From positions 1-61,215 of IMG/VR virus record IMGVR_UViG_3300022833_000412: a stretch of 61,215 bases of DNA, one strand, 5' to 3'. This document shows, one piece after another, positions 35,259 to 42,970 of the stretch (position 1 is its first letter; every line of letters begins with the position of its first letter). Both the position numbers and the translations under genes were made by a program. Source of the stretch: a virus. The notes beneath the pieces were generated by a model. It made no database searches and had not been told where the DNA came from. It saw only the letters and a program-made list of their open reading frames with translations.

Positions 35259-36872
35259 ATGAGCAAACACATAAAATATTCAAACGAAGCTAGGAAGCAA
35301 CTACTTGACGGTATTGACTTACTAGCAAATGCAGTAACCGCTACCTTAGGTCCGAATGGTCGAAACGTAGTGTATAGAGACGAGACTGGAGAAGTTAGAT
35401 CTACTAAAGACGGTGTAACAGTAGCAAAGGTAATAGAGTTTAGCGACCCTGTTAGATCTATAGCGATAGATATGATAAAGCAGGTTGCAATTAACACTGC
35501 TAATACAGCAGGAGACGGAACAACTACAGCAACATTACTAGCTCAGATAATAACTACTAAAGGGTTGAACGCTTTAGATCAGAGAGAGAATGCAGTACAA
35601 GTAAAAAGAGAGCTAGATGAAACAGTGAAGAAGGTTATGGAGTACCTTAAAGAGAATGTAGTTACAGAGATAACATCAGAAGAGCAGTTAAAGCAGGTTG
35701 CCACGGTGTCTGCCAACAATGACGAAGAGGTAGGTAATCTTATTACATCAGCCTTAGAAGCAGTGGGGAGAGACGGTATTGTAACTATCGAAGAATCAAG
35801 GACAGGAGAAACTTATCTTGAAACTGTAGAAGGTATTCAATTCGATAGGGGTTATAAATCTCCATACTTTGTTAGTGATAATGCATCGATGTCTGCAATC
35901 TTAGACTCACCTTACATCTTAATATACGATGGGAAACTATCACAAGCTAAAGACCTCCTACCAGTATTAGAATATGTATCATCAGAGAACAAATCTCTGT
36001 TAATAGTATGTGAGGATATTGATAACGAAGCATTAGCGACTTTGATTGTAAATAAGATGAGAGGTACTTTAAAAGTAGTAGCAGTAAAAGCACCAGACTT
36101 TGGGGACCGTAGAAAGCTTATTATGGAAGACATAGCTATATTAACCGGAGGACAGGTAATTAGTCCGGAAAAAGGTATGAAGCTAAGTAGGTTAGATAAA
36201 TCCTGGTTCGGTCAAGCAAGAAAAGCAAATATAATGAAAGAGAATACTATCATTATAGACGGTAAAGGAGAAGCTGATAATATAGCTAAAAGACTAGATG
36301 AATTAAAATTACAAATAGATCATTCTAAGTCTCCTTTTGAAACTGAAAAACTACAAGAACGCTTAGGTAAGTTTACTGGCGGAGTTTCTATCATACATGT
36401 AGGAGGTAACTCTGAATTAGAAATGAAAGAGACTAAAGATAGAGTTGAAGACTCTTTACATGCTACCAGAGCAGCAATTGAACAAGGAATAGTACCTGGA
36501 GGTGGAGCAGCATTACTACATGCAAGTCGAAGTATACTTAAAACTTCTACAGGAGCAAGTATAGTTAAGCAAGCATGTCAAGCACCTTTTATTAAAATAC
36601 TCTCTAACGCAGGATACGAACAAAGCGAGATTGAGACGATAATAGAAGATGTAGTAGCTAAGGGACCTTGGTACGGTTACCATGTATACGATAAAGAAGT
36701 TGTTAATATGAAGGAAGCAGGTATAATTGATCCTTTTAAAGTAACTAGGACTGCTTTAGAGAATGCATCTTCCGTAGCAGGTACAATTATGCTAACCGAA
36801 GCAGTAGTAGCAGACGAACCTACTATTACACCAACAAAGGAAGGTTCGCCAGAAGAACTAATGCTAGGTTAA
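35259..36872 (+). CDS. groEL: GroEL chaperonin
   Basis: 537 residues; 60-kDa ATP-driven folding chamber. Conserved elements all present: VTATLGPNGRNVVY, STKDGVTVAK, NTANTAGDGTTTATLLAQ (ATP site), VVAVKAPDFGDRRKLIMEDIAILTGG, VEDSLHATRAAIEQGIVPGGGAALLHA, DPFKVTRTALENASSVAGTIMLTEAVVAD. The C-terminus lacks the GGM repeats and ends EELMLG. Possibly needed to fold phage proteins such as capsid or polymerase. Codon use matches the neighbouring phage genes, so it is not a fresh host insertion. Confidence 0.9.
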   Translation: MSKHIKYSNEARKQLLDGIDLLANAVTATLGPNGRNVVYRDETGEVRSTKDGVTVAKVIEFSDPVRSIAIDMIKQVAINTANTAGDGTTTATLLAQIITTKGLNALDQRENAVQVKRELDETVKKVMEYLKENVVTEITSEEQLKQVATVSANNDEEVGNLITSALEAVGRDGIVTIEESRTGETYLETVEGIQFDRGYKSPYFVSDNASMSAILDSPYILIYDGKLSQAKDLLPVLEYVSSENKSLLIVCEDIDNEALATLIVNKMRGTLKVVAVKAPDFGDRRKLIMEDIAILTGGQVISPEKGMKLSRLDKSWFGQARKANIMKENTIIIDGKGEADNIAKRLDELKLQIDHSKSPFETEKLQERLGKFTGGVSIIHVGGNSELEMKETKDRVEDSLHATRAAIEQGIVPGGGAALLHASRSILKTSTGASIVKQACQAPFIKILSNAGYEQSEIETIIEDVVAKGPWYGYHVYDKEVVNMKEAGIIDPFKVTRTALENASSVAGTIMLTEAVVADEPTITPTKEGSPEELMLG

Positions 36873-36878
36873 ACTAAA

Positions 36879-37133
36879 ATGACTGAGGATAAACAACAAC
36901 TCACTCTCATAGCAAAAAGAAACCCGCCTGGTGACAGGTGGGTACTTGAGGGAGAAAGCGATACTCACGAAGGTATAACACAAACCTTGCAAGCCTGGTT
37001 TGATAAGACCGGACTAAAGTCAGACTTTCAACTCGAACCTCTAAAAGGAAAGCTCTATGCTATTTCAACTATTGCAGTAGAAGTGAAAGAGGAGATAAAG
37101 AGCTTCTCCATATACGGTGATTACTCTCTATAA
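36879..37133 (+). CDS. Small hypothetical protein
   Basis: 84 residues: LIAKRNPPGDRWVLEGESDTHEGITQTLQAWFDKTGLKSDFQLEPLKGKLYAISTIAVEV. No membrane helix. Starts 6 nt after groEL, likely same operon. Unrecognised. Confidence 0.62.
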   Translation: MTEDKQQLTLIAKRNPPGDRWVLEGESDTHEGITQTLQAWFDKTGLKSDFQLEPLKGKLYAISTIAVEVKEEIKSFSIYGDYSL

Positions 37134-37167
37134 AATTAAATTAAAACATACTAAAGAAAAAAAACAT

Positions 37168-37416
37168 ATGGAACAACCAAGCCAACCAAACATTGATTTA
37201 AAAAACACAACCGCTATCAAAAGCTCAACCGGTAACCAACTTTTTGCAGAAGGAGTAATTCTTCGCAAAGTTTCTAAATTTGTATCTGGAACTGCGGAAG
37301 ACGGAATGCTACCAATACCAGTATTCTACGACGTAAAAACAGGAGAGATACTATCTGAAACCTTACCAAAAGCATTAAGAAGTGAATTCTTAAACGAAAC
37401 CGAAGAAGGTGAATAG
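37168..37416 (+). CDS. Small conserved-type hypothetical protein
   Basis: 82 residues from ATG 37168, preceded by an A-rich leader; the in-frame ATG at 37117 would overlap the previous gene. Core: IDLKNTTAIKSSTGNQLFAEGVILRKVSKFVSGTAEDGMLPIPVFYDVKTGEILSETLPKALRSEF. I recall proteins like this in related phages but know no function. Confidence 0.65.
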   Translation: MEQPSQPNIDLKNTTAIKSSTGNQLFAEGVILRKVSKFVSGTAEDGMLPIPVFYDVKTGEILSETLPKALRSEFLNETEEGE

Positions 37417-37633
37417 CATTAAGTATTCAGGATTTCAACCTGACTCTATAGTAAAGAGTATAAACGAGGATCTAGTTAAACGAGCCGAAGTAGGTTTCCT
37501 TAAATACGGAGCAACTATGGACAGGGATGACCTTACTCCGGTAGATTGGATCACGCACGCTATCGAGGAAGTAATGGACCAGTTACTATACCTACAAAAG
37601 CTAAAAGTAGAACTCTTAAAGAACAGTAAATAA
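37409..37633 (+). CDS. MazG-like all-alpha NTP pyrophosphatase
   Basis: 74 residues, GTG start overlapping the previous gene by 8 bases. Pattern RAEVGFLKYGATMDRDDLTPVDWITHAIEEVMDQLLYLQKLKVELL fits small phage MazG-like proteins (EE..D binding helix). Would hydrolyse non-canonical or regulatory nucleotides. Shortest members lack the second half of the family, as here. Confidence 0.62.
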   Translation: MNSIKYSGFQPDSIVKSINEDLVKRAEVGFLKYGATMDRDDLTPVDWITHAIEEVMDQLLYLQKLKVELLKNSK

Positions 37634-37635
37634 GT

Positions 37636-38592
37636 ATGGCAAAGAAGCAGCTCCCAAAGATATTAAAAGAGATAAAAGATTATAGTCCAGTCATACCAGA
37701 CAAGGAGAAAGGACAGAATCATATATCATACTCACAAATATCTATGTACACCCAGTGTCCTAAACAATGGGAGCTGTCTTATAAAGAAAACTTACGAGAG
37801 TATACCGAATCGATCCATACACTTTTTGGGAGCAGTTTCCATTTCGTAATACAAGAGTACTATGAAACGTTCTACAACAACTCTGTAAAAGCAGCAGACG
37901 AAATGAACCTAGAAGAAAATCTAGAGAGTCAAATGAGAACTAACTACGCAGAAAGTGTAAAGAAGAGCGGAGGTCACTTCTCAACAGCGAAAGATTTATC
38001 CGAATTTTATGAAGACGGGGTAGAGATCCTTCGAGAGTTTAAAAGGAGGAGAGCTAGCTACTTAACTAAAACCGGATGGCACCTTGCCGGAATTGAAATA
38101 CCTATAATGGTAACGCCAGAAAAAGACTATGAAAACATTCTATTTAAAGGCTTTATAGATGCAGTACTATACCACGAACCAACAGAATCTTTCATTTTGG
38201 TTGACTTCAAAACCTCGACCAGAGGTTGGAATGCAAAGAAGAAGAAAGACGTAATGACACAAAACCAACTCATCTTATACAAAGAATTCTTTGCACGACA
38301 ATTTAACGTGCCTAAAGAAAAGATAGATGTGAAGTTTATGATACTAAAGCGTAAGGTATTCGCAAACAGTGATTACCCTCAACCAAGGATATCCGAATCC
38401 AGACTTTTATCCGGACCAATAAAGACAAAGAAAGCAGTCAACCTAGTTAAAGACTTCATCGAAAGAAGCTTTAACAAAGACGGTTCGTATGCAGACACTA
38501 CGTACGCTAAGGAACCATCACAGACTAACTGTAAATACTGCAACTTTAAAGACAGGCCAGATCTCTGCGATAGGAAGAGGGGGGCTGCATAA
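37636..38592 (+). CDS. Cas4/RecB-like PD-(D/E)xK nuclease
   Basis: 318 residues; ssDNA/dsDNA-end nuclease for recombination or replication. HISYSQISMYTQCPKQWELSYKEN at about 27-50 (first Cys), FGSSFHFVIQEYYE near 66, FKGFIDAVLYHEPTESFILVDFKTS (about 172-196; D and DxK catalytic site), and a C-terminal NCKYCNFKDRPDLCDR at about 296-311 giving three more Cys. The 1+3 Cys pattern is that of Fe-S containing Cas4/AddB-type nucleases. Follows the MazG-like gene by 2 nt and ends just before the 10-bp repeat array. Confidence 0.8.
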   Translation: MAKKQLPKILKEIKDYSPVIPDKEKGQNHISYSQISMYTQCPKQWELSYKENLREYTESIHTLFGSSFHFVIQEYYETFYNNSVKAADEMNLEENLESQMRTNYAESVKKSGGHFSTAKDLSEFYEDGVEILREFKRRRASYLTKTGWHLAGIEIPIMVTPEKDYENILFKGFIDAVLYHEPTESFILVDFKTSTRGWNAKKKKDVMTQNQLILYKEFFARQFNVPKEKIDVKFMILKRKVFANSDYPQPRISESRLLSGPIKTKKAVNLVKDFIERSFNKDGSYADTTYAKEPSQTNCKYCNFKDRPDLCDRKRGAA

Positions 38593-38636
38593 CAAACAAA
38601 GTCCCGCAAATTATATACCATATATATCCTTACTAG

Positions 38637-38756
38637 GAGTCTAAAAGAATCCAACAGAATCTAAAAGAATCCAACAGAGTCTAAAGGAGTCTAAAGGAGT
38701 CTAAAGGAATCCAACAGAATCCAACAGAATCTAAAAGAGTCTAAGAGAATCTAAAA
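38637..38756. repeat. Twelve tandem 10-bp repeats, each with a GANTC site
   Basis: Twelve contiguous units of exactly 10 bp fitting GARTCYAAMR. Two main forms alternate: GARTCTAAAR and GAATCCAACA. Every unit carries GANTC at its 5' end, so GANTC recurs once per DNA turn. The array is flanked by the nuclease gene and by a small ribbon-helix-helix-like gene. No long ORF crosses it. Arrays of 10-11-bp direct repeats bound by RHH proteins are known as plasmid partition sites and operators. Confidence 0.93.
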
Positions 38757-38761
38757 TGACA

Positions 38762-38797
38762 TAGGCACCAAAAAGGAAAGTAACGTATATTTATATA
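38762..38797 (+). promoter_or_regulatory. Promoter-like site between repeats and small gene
   Basis: TAG at 38762, 21-nt spacer, TATATTTA at 38786 (with overlapping TATTTATATA); ATG 38807 follows. It lies directly downstream of the repeat array, so a protein bound there could control it. Confidence 0.45.
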
Positions 38798-38806
38798 TAA
38801 ACAAGT

Positions 38807-38986
38807 ATGAATAAGATTGAAAGAGTGCTAACGTCGGTCAAGGTAGATCGAGTTAAATTTGAGGATTTCAAAGTAGAATGTATACGTGACAAGTTCACTT
38901 TAACGCATCTAGTGGATCTGTGTATGACCGAGTATTTAACAAACGAGGACTTTAGGAAAGAGGTACTCTCGCGTAGAAACACTTAA
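38807..38986 (+). CDS. Small ribbon-helix-helix-like protein
   Basis: 59 residues. The sequence MNKIERVLTSVKVDRVKFED, a helix, CIRDKFTLTHLVDLCMTEYL and TNEDFRKEVLSRRN follows the Arc/MetJ pattern: a short beta strand (TSVKV), helix A, a turn (KFTLT) and helix B, then basic tail. It would be a dimeric DNA-binding protein. The neighbouring 10-bp repeat array is a plausible binding site. Start at 38807 is the only ATG and lies 13 nt after the promoter box. RHH assignment is from pattern only. Confidence 0.6.
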   Translation: MNKIERVLTSVKVDRVKFEDFKVECIRDKFTLTHLVDLCMTEYLTNEDFRKEVLSRRNT

Positions 38987-39029
38987 TAAAAAGAGTCTCA
39001 AAGAATACTTAACAAAGTATCTTAAAGAC

Positions 39030-39061
39030 CTTGCCTGCCTGGGGTAAGGTGTTTATATTAA
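39030..39061 (+). promoter_or_regulatory. Early-type promoter with hairpin spacer
   Basis: TTG 39031, 20-nt spacer, TATATTAA at 39054; ATG 39074. The spacer forms ACCTTGCC / GGGTAAGGT (8 bp, one G-T pair and one bulge) but only three T follow, so terminator function is doubtful. Confidence 0.62.
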
Positions 39062-39073
39062 AGTTATAAAGAA

Positions 39074-40516
39074 ATGATAGAAGGAAGTTATATTAAAAAA
39101 GAGAACAGGAAGAAGATACTTCTATTCTGTGATGACATACGAGCTCATTCGGGCATAGGACATATGGGCAGGGAGATGGTAACAAAGACCTGTCACCATT
39201 ACAATTGGGTCAACATCGGGGGTTCGGTGAACCATCCTGAAGCAGGTCAAAAGTTAGACGTATCCGGTGATACCAATAAAAAAGCGGGTATAGAAGATTC
39301 GTCTGTCATAATCTATCCAACATCGGGGTATGGTACGCCGGAACTTTTGCGTGTCATGCTTAAGACCGAGAAACCGGATGCAATTTTTATTATTACCGAT
39401 CCTAGGTATTGGTTATGGTTATTTGACATGGAGGCAGAGATTAGGAAACATATTCCAATCATCTACTTAAACATATGGGATAACTACCCGGCACCTATGT
39501 ACAACAAGACCTTCTATGAAAGTTGTGACGCACTTCTAGGCATTTCCAAACAGACAGTTAACATTAACAGGTTAGTCTTGGGAGACAAAGGGGATAGCAA
39601 GGTCATTGAGTATGTTCCCCATGGTGTTGATGAGAAGGATTTTAGACCTTTAACCTCTCTTGAGAAGACGGGAGATAAATATACTTCTTTTATCAATAGG
39701 TGTAAGCAAGGAAAGGACATAGACTTCACCATTCTTTTCAATTCGCGTAACATTAGACGTAAGCAGATACCGGATACTATATTAGCCTTCAAACATTTCG
39801 TGGACGGTCTTCCTGTAGGTCAAAAAGAGAAGGCTATGTTACTATTACATACTCAAGCCGTAGATCCTAATGGAACGGATTTACCTGCCGTTATTGAGTT
39901 GCTAACACCTGAAGATCAGGGTTACAACGTACATCTTACCGATAGACCTTTAGAGGTAGAGGAAATGAACTTTCTTTATAACCTAGCTGATTCTGTTGTA
40001 CTACTATCATCTAATGAAGGGTGGGGATTGGCATTAACTGAATCTTTGCTATCCGGTACGCCTTTTGTTGCTAACGTAACCGGGGGTATGCAAGATCAGA
40101 TGAGATTCGTTAAGGACGGTAAGTGGGCGGAGTTAGATGCAGATTTTCCTTCTAACCATAATAAAACTCTTACCGAGTGTGGGGAATGGGTATTCCCAGT
40201 ATACCCTACTTCAATATCAATGGTAGGATCTCCTGCTACTCCTTATATATGGGATGATCGATGTGATCCAGTTCATGTAGCTGATAGGTTTAGAGAGATA
40301 TATGAATTAACACCTGATCAAAGAGTATCCAGAGGTTTAAAAGGTAGAGAATGGGCTACTGGAACGGAAGCAGGGTTCACCTCAGAGTTAATGGGTCAGA
40401 GAATAATCAAGAGTGTAGATAGGCTGTTTGATGAATGGAAACCTAGAGAGGGTTTTGAATTAATCCTTGCCGGAGAATTAGAAAAGAAAGTTGTACCACA
40501 TAAACTAGTATACTAA
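39074..40516 (+). CDS. GT4-type glycosyltransferase
   Basis: 480 residues; transfers a sugar from an activated donor. N-terminal Rossmann start KKILLFCDDIRAHSGIGHMGREMV with a glycine-rich turn, YVPHGVDEKDFRPL (about 173-186), and the C-terminal donor-binding region DSVVLLSSNEGWGLALTESLLSGTPFVANVTGG (about 309-341, the E..G..L.E...G.P pattern). First of a block of sugar genes. Its base composition looks somewhat less AT-biased in codon choice (GGG, CCG) than flanking genes, suggesting separate acquisition; I did not count codons. Confidence 0.78.
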   Translation: MIEGSYIKKENRKKILLFCDDIRAHSGIGHMGREMVTKTCHHYNWVNIGGSVNHPEAGQKLDVSGDTNKKAGIEDSSVIIYPTSGYGTPELLRVMLKTEKPDAIFIITDPRYWLWLFDMEAEIRKHIPIIYLNIWDNYPAPMYNKTFYESCDALLGISKQTVNINRLVLGDKGDSKVIEYVPHGVDEKDFRPLTSLEKTGDKYTSFINRCKQGKDIDFTILFNSRNIRRKQIPDTILAFKHFVDGLPVGQKEKAMLLLHTQAVDPNGTDLPAVIELLTPEDQGYNVHLTDRPLEVEEMNFLYNLADSVVLLSSNEGWGLALTESLLSGTPFVANVTGGMQDQMRFVKDGKWAELDADFPSNHNKTLTECGEWVFPVYPTSISMVGSPATPYIWDDRCDPVHVADRFREIYELTPDQRVSRGLKGREWATGTEAGFTSELMGQRIIKSVDRLFDEWKPREGFELILAGELEKKVVPHKLVY

Positions 40517-40521
40517 GCATA

Positions 40522-41811
40522 ATGAAAAAATCAAGAAACACCTTTGTAATCTCCTGCCCGATCCTGACTTTCTCAGGATATGGAGCTAGATCGAGAGATT
40601 TAGTTAAGGCAATTATAAAGATGGATAAATATGACGTTAAGGTATTACCTCAGGCTTGGGGTAATACTCCTACCGGTTTTATAGACGCTCATCCGGAATG
40701 GCAATTCCTTAACGCTCACATAGTCCAAACCCTTACAGAGAAACCGGACATATGGGCTCAAGTCACAATTCCTTCAGAATTTAACCCTGTCGGTAAATAT
40801 AATATCGGGTTTACTGCCGGAATAGAAGCTACTGTATGTGCTCCTGACTGGATAGAAGGTTTAAACAGGATGGATATGAACTTTGTATCTTCCAAGCATT
40901 CAAAAGACATATTTGAAAGTCTAAGGTTCGAACAGAAGAATAACCAAACTCAAGAAGTAGTAGGGACGGTAGAAGTTAAAAAGCCTGTTGAAGTACTTTT
41001 CGAAGGGGTAGACACCGATACTTACAAGTTAGAGAGTAATGTGCCTGACAACTGTCTAAACCTAGGAGACATAAAGGAAAGCTTTGTTTTCTTACATTGC
41101 GGTATGTGGCTTGAAGGAATAATAGGAGAAGATAGAAAAAATATAGGTCTTACTGTAAAAGCCTTCTATGAGACCTTTAAAAATAAAGCTAAGAAACCAG
41201 CATTACTTTTGAAAGTAACTGCAGGTAGTAGTTCCTATATGAATAGGGATAAGGTCTTAGCTAAAATAGCAGCTATTAAGAAAACAGTTAAGTCAAACAA
41301 CTTACCGAACATCTACCTACTAAATGGAGATCTTACAGATGAGGAGATGAATAACCTCTACAACCACCCTAAAATTAAAGCTATGGTTAGCTTAACTAAA
41401 GGAGAAGGTTTTGGAAGACCTTTACTAGAGTTTACTACCTCACAGAAGCCTCTAATAACAACTAACTGGTCTGGACATTTAGATTTTTTAAACCCAGAAC
41501 ATACTACACTACTAAAAGGAGAGTTAACTAATATTCACCCTTCAGCTGCTAATAAATGGTTATTAAAAGAAGCACAGTGGTTTACTGTTGATTTTATGCA
41601 AGCAGGAGGTTACTTTAGAGATGTATATGAAAATTACAAGAAATACAGGGGCAAGGCTAAGCGACAGGCTTACATATCAAATAATCAATTCAGTTGGAAT
41701 AAGATGAAAGAGTTATTAGAGCAGAAGTTAGATAGTATACTTCCTGAATTCTCTAGCAAGGTTGAATTAAAAATACCAGAATTAAAATTACCAAAATTAA
41801 ACAAAATATGA
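40522..41811 (+). CDS. GT4-type glycosyltransferase
   Basis: 429 residues. N-terminal FVISCPILTFSGYGARSRDLVKAI resembles the acceptor-side Rossmann domain; the C-terminal KAMVSLTKGEGFGRPLLEFTTSQKPLITTNWSGHLDFL (about 291-328) is the donor-sugar nucleotide site. Starts 5 nt after the previous gene and overlaps the next by 4, so the sugar genes form one operon. Substrate unknown. Confidence 0.75.
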   Translation: MKKSRNTFVISCPILTFSGYGARSRDLVKAIIKMDKYDVKVLPQAWGNTPTGFIDAHPEWQFLNAHIVQTLTEKPDIWAQVTIPSEFNPVGKYNIGFTAGIEATVCAPDWIEGLNRMDMNFVSSKHSKDIFESLRFEQKNNQTQEVVGTVEVKKPVEVLFEGVDTDTYKLESNVPDNCLNLGDIKESFVFLHCGMWLEGIIGEDRKNIGLTVKAFYETFKNKAKKPALLLKVTAGSSSYMNRDKVLAKIAAIKKTVKSNNLPNIYLLNGDLTDEEMNNLYNHPKIKAMVSLTKGEGFGRPLLEFTTSQKPLITTNWSGHLDFLNPEHTTLLKGELTNIHPSAANKWLLKEAQWFTVDFMQAGGYFRDVYENYKKYRGKAKRQAYISNNQFSWNKMKELLEQKLDSILPEFSSKVELKIPELKLPKLNKI

Positions 41812-42278
41812 TTAAAAAAGATAAAGACTCACTTATAATATGTAGACGATGTGCTGGAGATGCTTGCTATACTCAACAGGTTACAGTAGACATTAATATT
41901 AAGCACTGTTTGGGATGCGGTTTTCAATGTACTTCCTTAATGGTAGAAGGTAGTGAGTTCTACGAAGCACAGTTAGAATCCCTCCCTGAACTATATAAAG
42001 ACCTTATGTGGACTGATCCTGAAACAAAAGAGATATGGATGCCACAGGCGGTAAATTTAGTTGAGAAAGGAATGGTCTTTGCAAATGGACCTAGCGGAGA
42101 TGAATGGAAATGGTCAGCAGTTAAAGCTGTACTGGTCACAGAGGGTGATAAAAAAATACCAATACCCGGGAAGGAAGGGGAGTTCCTTGCTTTTAGAATG
42201 GACATGTCAACACGTAAGGACTTTGAAGAAAGAGACTATATGGATGCCCTACAGTATATTGGCATATTTGAAAATTAG
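41808..42278 (+). CDS. Zinc-ribbon-like hypothetical protein
   Basis: 156 residues with two Cys pairs near the N-terminus (CRRCAGD and HCLGCGFQC), likely a zinc ribbon, then an acidic region (QLESLPELYKDLMWTDPETKEIWMPQAVNL). Overlaps the glycosyltransferase stop (ATGA). Unknown role; followed by a terminator. Confidence 0.66.
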   Translation: MIKKDKDSLIICRRCAGDACYTQQVTVDINIKHCLGCGFQCTSLMVEGSEFYEAQLESLPELYKDLMWTDPETKEIWMPQAVNLVEKGMVFANGPSGDEWKWSAVKAVLVTEGDKKIPIPGKEGEFLAFRMDMSTRKDFEERDYMDALQYIGIFEN

Positions 42279-42308
42279 CATAATAAACTTTATAAGAATA
42301 GTAGAAAG

Positions 42309-42342
42309 CCTTTGCATTGCAAGGGTTTTTTTCGTATATTAC
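42309..42342 (+). terminator. Terminator fused to promoter (sugar operon)
   Basis: Stem CCTTTGC / GCAAGGG, ATT loop, seven T (42309-42332). TTG 42312-42314 is 20 nt before TATATTAC (42335-42342); ATG 42347. Confidence 0.82.
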
Positions 42343-42346
42343 AGTA

Positions 42347-42970
42347 ATGAAATTATCATATGCAATCACAGTAAAAGACGAGTTACCGGAAATAGAGAAG
42401 TTAGTTTCTTTTTTAACTAAACACAAACGGTCTGAGGATGAAATAGTCGTTCTTTACGATAATTTAAACGGTTCTTCTGAGGTAGAATGGTACTTAAGAA
42501 CATCTACAGTTAATGTAAATACTTACCGATGGCATAACTACCCGTTTGACGGGCATTTTGATAGGTTTAAAAACCACCTAACTGCTCTCTGCACAGGAGA
42601 CTTCATAATAAACATCGATGCAGATGAAATGCCTACAGAGACTTTTATGAAAAAGATACCTCAGATACTAGAAAATAACGATGTAGACATGATACTAGTA
42701 CCTAGGGTTAATACTGTTAAAGGAATCACAAAAGAACATATACTAAAGTGGAGATGGAATGTTAACGATAAAGGATGGATTAATTTCCCAGACTTACAAA
42801 GCCGTATCTACGCTAATAACGGGAAAATTAAGTGGAAGAATAAAGTGCATGAGGTTCTAGAGGGTTACTTACTTGAAAGTGCATTACCACTTAGGGAGGA
42901 ATATGCCTTTAAACATGAGAAAAGTATCGAGAAGCAAGAAAAACAAAATAAATTTTACGAAACATTATGA
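42347..42970 (+). CDS. GT2-type glycosyltransferase
   Basis: 207 residues from ATG 42347, just after the promoter; the upstream ATG at 42317 lies in the terminator. GT-A fold features: LSYAITVKDELPEIEKLVSFL, CTGDFIINIDADEMPT (DxD motif at about 88-94), and WKNKVHEVLEGY near 168-180. Overlaps the aminotransferase by 4 nt. Small for GT2, perhaps single-domain. Confidence 0.75.
   Translation: MKLSYAITVKDELPEIEKLVSFLTKHKRSEDEIVVLYDNLNGSSEVEWYLRTSTVNVNTYRWHNYPFDGHFDRFKNHLTALCTGDFIINIDADEMPTETFMKKIPQILENNDVDMILVPRVNTVKGITKEHILKWRWNVNDKGWINFPDLQSRIYANNGKIKWKNKVHEVLEGYLLESALPLREEYAFKHEKSIEKQEKQNKFYETL

Noticed and set aside
38637-38756. CRISPR array
   Set aside because: Units are contiguous 10-bp repeats without unique spacers and no cas operon is near; the Cas4-like nuclease is a common phage recombination enzyme.
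38637-38756. Coding tandem peptide repeat
   Set aside because: All three forward frames meet stops within the array, and the 10-bp period is not a multiple of three.
42317-42346. N-terminal extension of the GT2 gene from ATG 42317
   Set aside because: Located in the terminator stem and T-run upstream of the promoter box; start 42347 is used.
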